From contig CAIUCF010000571.1 of the NCBI GenBank assembly GCA_903897565.1, forward strand, positions 1 to 6,580: a DNA stretch of 6,580 nucleotides, in the 5' to 3' direction. The DNA comes from an uncultured Rhodospirillales bacterium. Its GTDB lineage: Bacteria; Pseudomonadota; Alphaproteobacteria; ATCC43930; CGMCC-115725. A program made the position numbers and the translations under genes. This document shows positions 1 through 6,015 of the stretch, one piece after another. Below the pieces are notes generated by a model, which was not told the origin of the DNA, did no database searches, and saw only the letters and a list, made by a program, of their open reading frames with translations. Positions within the stretch are counted from its first letter, which is position 1. Each line of letters starts with the position of its first letter.

Positions 1-1371
1 GCCTATTCGTCGATCAGGGAGATCACGGGTCCCGTCGCCCGTCTCACGACATCGATGCGGAACATTGCCGGCGGCGACCTCGCCACGACCGTCCCCGCCA
101 CCGAACGCTTGGACGAGATCGGCGACATGGCGCGGGCAACCGAGGTCTTCTTGCTGAATGCCGTGCGCAATCGCGAACTCGAGGAAGTGGCAAAAGCCGA
201 AGAAGCCTTCCGCCGCCGTCGCCAGGAAGCGCTGGAGGAACTCAACATCAACTTTAACAGCGCCGTCACCGGCCAACTTCAGATGGTCGGCGCGGCCTCG
301 ACCGAGCTCGAGGCCACGGCGCAAGGCCTCCTGTCACAGGCCGATGCGACCGGTGCCCGCACCCAGGAGGTCGAGAACTCCGTCATGGTGTCGACCGAGA
401 GCGCCCAGGCCGTCGCCGCCGCGACCGAGGAGTTGGCCGCGTCAAGCAACGAAATCGGCCATCAGATCGAGCGCACGACGCTCGTCACCCGCGACGCGGT
501 AATCCACGCCGATCGCGCGGGCCAGCTCGTCCAGGAACTGGCAACCGCCGTCAGCGGCGTCAGCAACGTCGTCTCGTTCATCAGCGAGATCGCGTCGCAG
601 ACCAATCTGCTGGCACTCAACGCAACGATCGAAGCCGCGCGCGCCGGGGATGCCGGCAAAGGCTTCGCCGTCGTCGCCAGCGAGGTCAAGGCGCTCGCCA
701 ACCAGACCGCCCAGGCGACCGGCGAGATCGGGCTGAAGATCAGTGCAGTCCAGAACACCGCAAACGACGTCGCGGGAATCATCCGCCAGATTGCCGAAGT
801 CATCAGCAATATCGACGGCAATTCCGGTGCGGTCGCCGCAGCCGTCACCCAGCAGGCTAGCGCCACCGGCGAGATCAGCCGCAGCGCCAACAACGCCGCC
901 GAGGCCAATCGCGACATGGCCGCCAATATGGGCGAACTGCGCGAGAATGCGAGTTTCACCAAGAGTGCCGCGCAGCAGCTGTTCGACGCCGCGGCCGATC
1001 TCGCCAAGCAGTCGGAAACCCTGCGCAGCGATTTCGAGACCTTCATCGCCTCGGTCAGTCGCGCCGGCGATCGCCGCATGCATGAGCGCTTCGACTTCGA
1101 TCGCCCGCTGACGGTCACCTCGCGTCACGGCACGAATGTCCCCGGTCGGTCGATCAACATCTCCCATGGCGGGGCGGCATTCCGCTGCGAGGGCACGTTC
1201 GGCGTGGCCGAGGAAATCCAGATCGACGGGCTCGATCAGACCCGGATCGCCGCCCGCGTGATCGAAGCCAAGGAGGGCTATGTCCGCGTGCTGTTCCGCA
1301 TCGACGCCCCGACCTCGGCCCGGATCGAAGCCCTCATCAAGCGGCTCGGCGGCAATTCGCTGGCGGCCTGA
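1..1371 (+). CDS. Methyl-accepting chemotaxis protein with C-terminal PilZ domain (5' partial)
   Basis: The reading frame is open from base 1 to the TGA at 1369-1371 (456 residues visible), so the start, the sensory domain and the membrane segments lie upstream of the window. Numbering from base 1, residues about 7-53 are the end of a HAMP domain (GPVARLTTSM, then DEIG at 38-41). Next come a charged helical linker and a long helical signalling domain. Its hairpin tip is canonical: QTNLLALNATIEAARAGD starts at residue 200 and is followed by GKGFAVVASEVKALA. This region contacts CheA and CheW. Residues about 357-450 form a PilZ domain with both c-di-GMP signatures, RxxxR (R359-R363) and NxSxxG (N386, S388, G391). 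Family knowledge then predicts a receptor that controls the flagellar motor or a Che-like pathway and is tuned by c-di-GMP. No C-terminal CheR/CheB tether pentapeptide is seen; PilZ takes that place. The identification is firm; the ligand is unknown. Confidence 0.96.
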   Translation, partial: AYSSIREITGPVARLTTSMRNIAGGDLATTVPATERLDEIGDMARATEVFLLNAVRNRELEEVAKAEEAFRRRRQEALEELNINFNSAVTGQLQMVGAASTELEATAQGLLSQADATGARTQEVENSVMVSTESAQAVAAATEELAASSNEIGHQIERTTLVTRDAVIHADRAGQLVQELATAVSGVSNVVSFISEIASQTNLLALNATIEAARAGDAGKGFAVVASEVKALANQTAQATGEIGLKISAVQNTANDVAGIIRQIAEVISNIDGNSGAVAAAVTQQASATGEISRSANNAAEANRDMAANMGELRENASFTKSAAQQLFDAAADLAKQSETLRSDFETFIASVSRAGDRRMHERFDFDRPLTVTSRHGTNVPGRSINISHGGAAFRCEGTFGVAEEIQIDGLDQTRIAARVIEAKEGYVRVLFRIDAPTSARIEALIKRLGGNSLAA

Positions 1372-1392
1372 CCGAGGCGAGGATCAGGCTGC
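1363..1392. terminator. Inverted repeat spanning two convergent stop codons, possible transcript end
   Basis: GCCTGA at 1366-1371 and TCAGGC at 1384-1389 are perfect inverted copies. In + strand RNA the stem extends to nine pairs (1363-1371 with 1384-1392) with one G-U, closing a 12-base loop that is the whole intergenic gap. The arms contain the stop codons of the chemoreceptor and of the MBL/rhodanese gene. No T-run follows on either strand, so it is not a classical intrinsic terminator. It could stabilise 3' ends or assist Rho-dependent termination. It could also arise by chance. Confidence 0.25.
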
Positions 1393-2421
1393 ACCGACTG
1401 CGACCGGCAGTCCGGCCTCGCGCCAGCCCTTCATGCCGCCATCGAGCGCGATCGCCTGCGTAAAGCCAAGCTCGCGCAGCGTGGCGGCGGCCAAGGTCGA
1501 GATATAGCCGAACTCGCAGATCACGAGGATGCGCCGGGTCGGATCCGGCAGGTCCTTGTTGACCCGCAATTCGAGCTGGCCGCGCGGCAGATGGGCGGCG
1601 CCTGGGACATGGCCCGCCAGAAAGGCATCCTTCTCGCGGACGTCGAGCACGATCATCCCGAGATCGCCCGATGCCACGCGCGCCGCGAGGTCTTCCATTG
1701 CGATGAACGAGATCGAGGCCGAGGCGTTGGCGAGCAACTGCTCGACGGTCTTGCCGCCGCTCATATTGGTCCGCAGCGCCTCGGTCAGGTGGGTCGGCGC
1801 GGCGAGATTGAGATGCTGCATCATATCGACGAAGTCGGCGCGCTCACGCATCTGCAGCCGCGGATTGCTCTCGATCTCGGTGGCGATCGTCGAGTGCGAA
1901 CGCCCCTTGTAGTCATGGGCGGGATAGACCAGCGTCTCCGGCGGCAGCTTCAGCAGGGTCCCGAATAGACTGTCATACAGCGCCTCCGGATCGCCGGTCG
2001 GGAGGTCGGTCCTACCAGTGCCGCCGATCAGCAGGGTATCGCCGGTAAAAACCCGGTCCTCGGTCGCGAAACACAGCGAATCCCGGGTATGCCCTGGGGT
2101 GTGCAGGGCGCGCAGGCGGAGCTCGCCGACGCGGAGGATATCGCCGTCGACGACCCGGAAATCGGCATGTGGGGCCGGGCTCAGCCGGTGCATCACCACG
2201 GGCGCGTGCAGCGCCTTGCCGAGCTCACGGCTGGCGGAGAAATGATCAGCATGGGTATGGGTGTCGATGACGTAGCGAATGCGCAGCCCCTCCCGCGCGA
2301 CGACGCCGAGATAATGGTCGAGGTGATGCTGCGAGGGGTCGATGATCACGGCGGATCGCGTGCCCTGACATCCCAGGATATAAGACTGGCAGCCGCCATC
2401 GACGATTTGTTCGAAGATCAT
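1384..2421 (-). CDS. Persulfide dioxygenase-type MBL-fold hydrolase fused to a rhodanese domain
   Basis: The product has 345 residues. The N-terminal part (about 1-235) is a metallo-beta-lactamase fold with HTHADH at 55-60, H111 in HTPGH, D128 in GDT and H169 in YPAHD. By analogy with ETHE1-type enzymes, H55, H111 and D128 should bind a single Fe(II). The segments GGTGRTD (133-139) and YPAHDYKGR also follow that family rather than glyoxalase II. Residues about 240-342 form a rhodanese domain (LDVRE at 259-263, GHVPGAAHLP at 270-279) with probable catalytic C302 in the loop CEFGYIS. Family knowledge predicts oxidation of glutathione persulfide to sulfite by the first domain and sulfane-sulfur transfer by the second, in the cytoplasm. 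The ATG at 2421 is preceded by GGAGGG (2431-2436) at nine bases. It lies 55 bases downstream of eutC on the same strand with no obvious terminator between, so co-transcription is likely. The exact substrate is not proven by sequence. Confidence 0.9.
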   Translation of the reverse strand: MIFEQIVDGGCQSYILGCQGTRSAVIIDPSQHHLDHYLGVVAREGLRIRYVIDTHTHADHFSASRELGKALHAPVVMHRLSPAPHADFRVVDGDILRVGELRLRALHTPGHTRDSLCFATEDRVFTGDTLLIGGTGRTDLPTGDPEALYDSLFGTLLKLPPETLVYPAHDYKGRSHSTIATEIESNPRLQMRERADFVDMMQHLNLAAPTHLTEALRTNMSGGKTVEQLLANASASISFIAMEDLAARVASGDLGMIVLDVREKDAFLAGHVPGAAHLPRGQLELRVNKDLPDPTRRILVICEFGYISTLAAATLRELGFTQAIALDGGMKGWREAGLPVAVGAA

Positions 2422-2430
2422 CCCCCGACT

Positions 2431-2436
2431 CCCTCC
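2431..2436 (-). promoter_or_regulatory. Ribosome binding site of the MBL/rhodanese gene
   Basis: On the minus strand GGAGGG sits nine bases before the ATG at 2421, inside a purine-rich run. It supports this start. The remaining eutC-to-start gap (2437-2476) contains TGAC/GTCA arms (2443-2456) but no convincing promoter or terminator. Confidence 0.65.
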
Positions 2437-2476
2437 CCCTTTTGACTTAGTTGTCAGCGTATCTGATCAATTCTCC

Positions 2477-3265
2477 TCAGGCGCCGGCCAGCCGCGGCAC
2501 CGGCGGTATGCCGTCCACCAGCAACATGTCGCTTTCGTCCTTGAGTTGAACACCCGTCAACCCGCGCGTCAGTGCCTCGCGCAGCAGCCAAACCAGTTTG
2601 AAGGCAGCCAGGTGATGGGCCAGGCCTTCGGCACGCACGTTGGAGATGCAGTTGCGCTCGCCGTCGTTGCGGCCGACCCGCGGCGTGTGCGTGAGATAGA
2701 GGCCCAGCGAGTCGGGCGACGACAGCCCCGGCCGCTCGCCCACCAGCAGCAGGACCGCGCGCGCCTTCATCACCTCGCCGACCTCGTCGCCGAGCGCGAC
2801 CCGTGCCTGCTCCGCGATTACCACCGGGCCGGTGCTCCAACCCGCCTCGACGATCCACGGCTTAAGCGCGGCCAGGAACAGCGGCGCCTGGGTATGGATC
2901 GCGGTCGACGACAGGCCGTCGGCCACGACCAGCGCCAGATCGACCGGGCCGTGGGCCGCCACCTCCAGCGCCACCCGGCTGCTGTCCGAGAGCCGGCGGC
3001 CGTAATCGGGTCGCCGCAGATAGGTCGAGCGATCTGGCGCCGCGCTCGCCACGCGGAAAGTCGTAAAGCCGAGATCGCGGATCGCCGCCTCGACGCCGTC
3101 GCCATCGAACGGGGTATGCACGGCATCACGCGCCTGGGCATGGGCCATCGAGAAATCGAGCACCTGCTGCGTCGGCAGTCCGGAGCCTGCCCGGCCGAGC
3201 GCGATCCGCGCCGGGGTGCTGCGCGAGAGACCGGCCCAGAAATCGGTGACGACATGCTTGCTCAT
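2477..3265 (-). CDS. eutC: Ethanolamine ammonia-lyase, small subunit
   Basis: The product has 262 residues. With EutB it forms the adenosylcobalamin-dependent lyase that converts ethanolamine to acetaldehyde and ammonia; in the known structures EutC contributes to the cobalamin-binding face. Family landmarks are LGRAGSGLPT (23-32), LVVADGLSS (112-120), GERPGLSSPDSLGLYLTHTP (176-195, nearly invariant in EutC), RNCISNVR (204-211) and a C-terminal VDGIPPVPR. Relative to the enterobacterial protein (about 295 residues) the variable N-terminal extension is missing, so this is a compact form rather than a truncation of the core. The frame stays open upstream inside eutB, but the ATG at 3265 is chosen because EutC-like sequence begins there. 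It also has AGGGGA (3272-3277) six bases before it. Only 11 bases separate it from the eutB stop, so the two are surely one operon. Confidence 0.95.
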   Translation of the reverse strand: MSKHVVTDFWAGLSRSTPARIALGRAGSGLPTQQVLDFSMAHAQARDAVHTPFDGDGVEAAIRDLGFTTFRVASAAPDRSTYLRRPDYGRRLSDSSRVALEVAAHGPVDLALVVADGLSSTAIHTQAPLFLAALKPWIVEAGWSTGPVVIAEQARVALGDEVGEVMKARAVLLLVGERPGLSSPDSLGLYLTHTPRVGRNDGERNCISNVRAEGLAHHLAAFKLVWLLREALTRGLTGVQLKDESDMLLVDGIPPVPRLAGA

Positions 3266-3271
3266 GCGCGT

Positions 3272-3278
3272 TCCCCTT
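3272..3278 (-). promoter_or_regulatory. eutC ribosome binding site overlapping the eutB stop codon
   Basis: On the minus strand the sequence reads TAAGGGGAACGCGCATG: the TAA is the eutB stop (3277-3279) and its two A residues run into the purine-rich binding site. This arrangement is typical of translational coupling, consistent with equal production of the two subunits. Confidence 0.6.
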
Positions 3279-4665
3279 AGGCGGCCAGGTGCGGCATCAT
3301 CCCGAGCAGCGCGTGGCTGGCGTCGTGATTGAGGATGCGCCCATCCGCGCCGGTGATGTTCATCCGCTGCAGCCAGGCCTCGAACTCCGGCGCCCGCTTG
3401 AGGCCGAGCAGGTCTCGGATGTAGAGCGAGTCGTGGAACGACGTCGACTGGTAGTTCAGCATGACGTCGTCGGCGCCGGGGATGCCCATGACATAGGTGA
3501 GACCCGCGGTCGCCAGCAGGGTCAACAGCGTGTCCATGTCGTCCTGGTCGGCTTCGGCGTGGTTGGTGTAGCAAACGTCGCAGCCGAGCGGCAGGCCCAT
3601 GAGCTTGCCGCAGAAATGATCCTCGAGCCCGGCGCGGATGATCTGCTTGCCGTCATAGAGATATTCCGGGCCGATGAAGCCGACGACCGTGTTGACGAGC
3701 AGCGGCTCGAACGGCCGGCACACCGCGTAGGCGCGCGCCTCGCAGGTCTGCTGATCGACGCCGTGATGGGCGTTGGCCGAGAGCGCCGAGCCTTGGCCGG
3801 TCTCGAAATACATGACATTGTCGCCGATCGTGCCGCGCTTGAGCGAGCGGGCGGCTTCCATGCCTTCCTGGAGGACGGCGAGATTGACGCCGAACGACTG
3901 GTTCGCCGCCTCGGTGCCGGCCACCGACTGGAACACGAGATCGATCGGCACGCCGCGATTGATCAACTCGATCGAGGTCGTGACATGGGTGAGCACGCAG
4001 GCCTGGGTCGGGATCTCGAAGCGCTCGATGATGCCGTCGAGCAGTTTGAGCAGATCGCTCAACACCGGCAGGGAGTCGGATGCCGGATTGAGGCCGATCA
4101 CCGCGTCGCCGCAGCCATAGAGCAGGCCGTCGAGGATCGAGGCCGCGACACCCGCCGGATCGTCAGTCGGATGATTGGGCTGCAGGCGCACCGCCAAGGT
4201 TCCCGGCAAGCCGATCGTGTTGCGGAACTTCGTCACGACCGGGCATTTCTTGGCGATCAGGATCAGGTCCTGGTTGCGCATCAATTTCGAGACCGCCGCC
4301 GCCATCTCCGGGGTGATCCCCGGCGCCAGCTTCGCCAGTACCGAGGGAGTCGCGGCGTCGGAGAGCAGGAAATTGCGGAAATCACCCACCGTCATATGCG
4401 AGATCGGGGCGAAGGCGACCGCATCATGGGTATCGATGATCAGCCGGGTGACCTCGTCGGTCTCGTAGGGGATCAAGACCTCGGTGAGAAAGCGTTTCAG
4501 CGGCACGTCGGCGAGGCAGATCTTGGCGGCGACATTCTCTTCCGCCGAGCCGGCGGCGATGCCCGCGAGCATGTCACCGGACCGCGGCGGCGTCGCCTTG
4601 GCCATCAACTCCCGGAGATCGGCAAACACCCAACGGCGGGTGCCAACGTCATGGCGGTAGGTCAT
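3277..4665 (-). CDS. eutB: Ethanolamine ammonia-lyase, large (catalytic) subunit
   Basis: The product has 462 residues, against about 453 for the enterobacterial enzyme, and lines up with it from the first residue (RSGDMLAGIAA at 28-38 corresponds to RSGDVLAGVAA). It is the TIM-barrel subunit where adenosylcobalamin generates the radical that removes ammonia from ethanolamine. The substrate-binding residues known from the E. coli structure (R160, Q162, N193, E287, D362) correspond here to R160 and Q162 in RLQPN, N193 in GLNPASD, E288 in FETGQGSA and D363 in CDVCYTNH. All are conserved, so an active enzyme is expected. VNTVVGFIGPEYLY (324-337) and RAGLEDHF (344-351) are further family blocks. 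The ATG at 4665 has GGAGGG (4669-4674) four bases upstream. It is first in a three-gene minus-strand unit. No eutA, permease or shell gene accompanies it. Identification is near certain. Confidence 0.98.
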   Translation of the reverse strand: MTYRHDVGTRRWVFADLRELMAKATPPRSGDMLAGIAAGSAEENVAAKICLADVPLKRFLTEVLIPYETDEVTRLIIDTHDAVAFAPISHMTVGDFRNFLLSDAATPSVLAKLAPGITPEMAAAVSKLMRNQDLILIAKKCPVVTKFRNTIGLPGTLAVRLQPNHPTDDPAGVAASILDGLLYGCGDAVIGLNPASDSLPVLSDLLKLLDGIIERFEIPTQACVLTHVTTSIELINRGVPIDLVFQSVAGTEAANQSFGVNLAVLQEGMEAARSLKRGTIGDNVMYFETGQGSALSANAHHGVDQQTCEARAYAVCRPFEPLLVNTVVGFIGPEYLYDGKQIIRAGLEDHFCGKLMGLPLGCDVCYTNHAEADQDDMDTLLTLLATAGLTYVMGIPGADDVMLNYQSTSFHDSLYIRDLLGLKRAPEFEAWLQRMNITGADGRILNHDASHALLGMMPHLAA

Positions 4666-4692
4666 GATCCCTCCAACATTGCAGTCTCACGG

Positions 4693-4722
4693 CCCCATGC
4701 CCAGCGGACAGGGGGCTTCCCC
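4693..4722 (-). promoter_or_regulatory. Alternative short hairpins in the eutB leader
   Basis: In minus-strand RNA, GGGG (4722-4719) can pair with CCCC (4715-4712) across a three-base AAG loop. The same C-run can instead pair with GGGG at 4696-4693 across about 15 bases. The two pairings exclude each other, 28 to 57 bases upstream of the eutB start. The stems are only four to five pairs in GC-rich DNA, so chance is quite possible. Confidence 0.2.
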
Positions 4723-4742
4723 GATCGTCTCGATGCGCGGCC

Positions 4743-4771
4743 ATTTTGCCATCTTGTTGTGAATTTGTCTC
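4743..4771 (-). promoter_or_regulatory. Candidate sigma-70 promoter for eutB
   Basis: On the minus strand GAGACA (4771-4766) and CAAAAT (4748-4743) are separated by exactly 17 bases, each matching four of six consensus positions. A start near 4736 would give a leader of about 70 bases. It lies in the most AT-rich part of the gap. Matches are moderate. Confidence 0.28.
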
Positions 4772-4793
4772 GACCCGGCGCGTCGCCGATACC
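4765..4793 (+). promoter_or_regulatory. Candidate sigma-70 promoter for the NDUFA9-like gene
   Basis: TTGTCT (4765-4770) and GATACC (4788-4793) are 17 bases apart, with four and three matches to the consensus. It overlaps the opposing eutB candidate at 4765-4771, which would make the two promoters compete. The -10 match is weak. Confidence 0.2.
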
Positions 4794-4797
4794 ATTT

Positions 4798-4814
4798 GCT
4801 CCCTGGACGGGAGT
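4798..4814 (+). other. Short hairpin CTCCC/GGGAG
   Basis: CTCCC (4799-4803) and GGGAG (4809-4813) form a five-pair stem with a five-base loop, extendable by a G-U pair (4798 with 4814). It would lie at the 5' end of a transcript from the + candidate promoter. No function is known. Confidence 0.25.
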
Positions 4815-4860
4815 GGCACACGGCCCGACAATCGCGTTCGTCGCATGAAACTCTCTTGAA

Positions 4861-4905
4861 CAAGACGAAACGCTAGAGGATCACCCTGACCCGGGCAAGA
4901 CGAAA
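4861..4905 (+). repeat. Ten-base direct repeat CAAGACGAAA, two copies 35 bases apart
   Basis: Exact copies lie at 4861-4870 and 4896-4905. The similarity continues past them as CGCT and GCGCT. A 35-base period is close to three and a half helical turns. It could be a pair of regulator sites upstream of the NDUFA9-like gene or remains of a small duplication. Confidence 0.45.
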
Positions 4906-4906
4906 G

Positions 4907-4919
4907 CGCTCCAGGAGCG
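4907..4919. repeat. 13-base palindrome CGCTCCaGGAGCG
   Basis: CGCTCC (4907-4912) and GGAGCG (4914-4919) are perfect inverted arms around one base. It directly follows the second direct repeat copy and contains an AGGAG motif that could serve the minicistron at 4929. As DNA it resembles an operator; as RNA the one-base centre makes a poor hairpin unless inner pairs open. Confidence 0.35.
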
Positions 4920-4928
4920 GCGGAAACC

Positions 4929-4952
4929 ATGGCAAAATCGGGAGGCTTGTGA
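4929..4952 (+). other. Seven-codon minicistron upstream of the NDUFA9-like gene
   Basis: ATG at 4929 opens a frame for MAKSGGL ending in TGA at 4950-4952, four bases before the next ATG. An AGGAG motif (4913-4917) stands 11 bases ahead of it, and the GGAGG serving the main gene lies within it. Its composition shows no attenuation signature such as runs of one amino acid, so it may be accidental. Confidence 0.15.
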
Positions 4953-4956
4953 AGCG

Positions 4957-5892
4957 ATGACGGAGATTCGACGGGTCACGGTCTTCGGCGGTGACGGCTT
5001 TATCGGCCGCCATCTCGTCCAGCGTCTGGCGGCGCGCGGCCTGACGATCATCGTCTATGGCCGACGCGCCCGCGACGCGGGGTTTCTCAAGCCGATGGGC
5101 GACCCCGGCCAGATCGTGCTGGCCAATGGCGATATCCGCGATCCGGAACGGGTCGCCGCAGTCATCGCCGGAAGCGACGCCGTCATCAATCTCATCGGCA
5201 TCCTCCGCGAAGGGAGAGGACAGAGCTTCGGCGAACTTCAGCGCGATGCCCCAGGCATGATCGCCGAAGTCGCGCATGCCGCCGGCGTCCGGCGCTTGAT
5301 CCATCTCTCGGCGATCGGGGCTGACGCCGCTTCCCCTTCGCGCTACGCCCGCAGCAAGGGCGAAGGCGAGACTGCGTTGCGTGCTCATTTCCCCGACACG
5401 ACGATCCTGCGCCCGTCGATCGTGTTCGGTGCGGAGGACCAGTTCTTCAATCGCTTCGCGGCCATGACCAAACTGTCGCCGTTCCTGCCGATCGTCGGCG
5501 CGGCAACCCGCTTCCAGCCGATCTATGTCGGCGATGTCGCGGCCGCCATCGTCGCCGCACTCGACGACCCGCTGACGACCGGCGAGACCTATGAGCTTGG
5601 CGGGCCCACTACGTACAGCTTCCGCGCCCTGCTGACGCTGATGCTAGCCGAGCTCGGCGTCCGCCGGTTGATCATCGATCTGCCGCCCAGCCTCGCCACC
5701 TGGATCGCCCGGCTGAGCGCCTTCCTGCCGGAGCCGCCCCTCACGACGGACCAGATTCTCCTGCTGCGCCACGACAATATCGTGACGCCGGGCGCCCGAA
5801 CTCTGAGTGATCTCGGCCTCGTCGCGACGCCGCTCGAACGGGTGCTGCCCGAGCAGCTCAAACGGTTTCGTCGCACGCGCCCGTCTCCCTGA
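4957..5892 (+). CDS. NDUFA9-like NAD(P)-binding protein (atypical/extended SDR)
   Basis: The product has 311 residues, the usual length of the bacterial 'complex I NDUFA9 subunit family'. The N-terminus is a Rossmann fold: VTVFGGDGFIGRHL (7-20) with G11, G14 and G17 forming the GxxGxxG dinucleotide loop, then NGDIRDPE (57-64) and INLIGILREGRG (77-88). The SDR elements S118 and YxxxK (Y130, K134) are both present, so catalytic competence is not excluded. ILRPSIVFGAEDQFFNRF (150-167) and FQPIYVGDVAAAI are strongly typical of this family. In mitochondria NDUFA9 is an accessory subunit of complex I; the role of the bacterial relatives, possibly an NAD(P)-linked isomerase or reductase or complex I assembly, is not settled. 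The ATG at 4957 has GGAGG (4941-4945) 11 bases upstream and the protein aligns from there. It diverges from eutB and is followed by gltD after 210 bases. Confidence 0.9.
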   Translation: MTEIRRVTVFGGDGFIGRHLVQRLAARGLTIIVYGRRARDAGFLKPMGDPGQIVLANGDIRDPERVAAVIAGSDAVINLIGILREGRGQSFGELQRDAPGMIAEVAHAAGVRRLIHLSAIGADAASPSRYARSKGEGETALRAHFPDTTILRPSIVFGAEDQFFNRFAAMTKLSPFLPIVGAATRFQPIYVGDVAAAIVAALDDPLTTGETYELGGPTTYSFRALLTLMLAELGVRRLIIDLPPSLATWIARLSAFLPEPPLTTDQILLLRHDNIVTPGARTLSDLGLVATPLERVLPEQLKRFRRTRPSP

Positions 5893-5897
5893 TCGCC

Positions 5898-5952
5898 GCG
5901 GAATTCCTCACGAAACAACGATAGATCAGACTTAATGAAGGATGAATTCCGC
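5898..5952. repeat. Inverted repeat GCGGAATTC / GAATTCCGC
   Basis: Nine-base perfect arms at 5898-5906 and 5944-5952 are separated by 37 bases, beginning six bases after the stop of the NDUFA9-like gene. The first arm lies in the palindrome GGAATTCC. No T-run follows the second arm, so it is a weak candidate for a transcript 3' end. Confidence 0.35.
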
Positions 5953-5982
5953 AGATAGTTCCGATTCGGATTCAATATGCCA

Positions 5983-5997
5983 CGCCGCCCCGCGGCG
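5983..5997. terminator. GC hairpin CGCCGC/GCGGCG, weak terminator candidate
   Basis: A perfect six-pair GC stem (5983-5988 with 5992-5997) closes a CCC loop. The downstream sequence ACCCGGCG lacks the T-run of an intrinsic terminator, so it may only stabilise the 3' end of the NDUFA9-like mRNA. Confidence 0.25.
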
Positions 5998-6015
5998 ACC
6001 CGGCGAAACAGGGGC

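Larger units (their letters stand above)
4666..4956. other. Divergent intergenic region between eutB and the NDUFA9-like gene
   Basis: These 291 bases hold no convincing protein gene. They contain an AT-richer patch (4741-4770) with candidate promoters in both directions, GC-rich hairpins on the eutB side, and on the other side a 10-base direct repeat, a 13-base palindrome and a seven-codon minicistron. I looked for a cobalamin riboswitch, expected for a B12-dependent enzyme, and did not find its conserved core on the minus strand. Confidence 0.7.

Noticed and set aside
442..1167. Long minus-strand frames opposite the chemoreceptor
   Set aside because: Low-complexity Ala/Asp/Gly/Arg composition, wholly opposite the strongly conserved MCP signalling domain, with no recognisable motif.
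2018..2445. Plus-strand frames opposite the MBL domain
   Set aside because: Antisense to the metal-binding motifs of a well-supported gene; no domain and no plausible start context.
3266..3574. Upstream extension of the eutC frame into eutB (103 additional codons)
   Set aside because: The extension is Arg/Pro/His-rich, is unlike any EutC N-terminus and overlaps eutB; the ATG at 3265 has a binding site and begins EutC-like sequence.
4681..4740. GGGAAGCCCCC in the eutB leader, reminiscent of part of a cobalamin riboswitch
   Set aside because: The conserved B12-box core and surrounding helices could not be found, so the similarity is limited to one short GC-rich string.
4814..4830. TGGCAC resembling the -24 half of a sigma-54 promoter
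   Set aside because: No TTGC-type -12 element occurs at the required spacing.
3289..4848. A 519-codon open frame on the + strand opposite eutB, longer than eutB itself
   Set aside because: It is antisense to a near-certain gene, is very rich in Arg, His, Asp and Gly as expected for a mirror frame in GC-rich DNA, and shows no known domain.
4649..4930. A 93-codon minus-strand frame in the divergent intergenic region
   Set aside because: It has no family resemblance and overlaps the start of eutB in another frame. Its composition looks like untranslated sequence.
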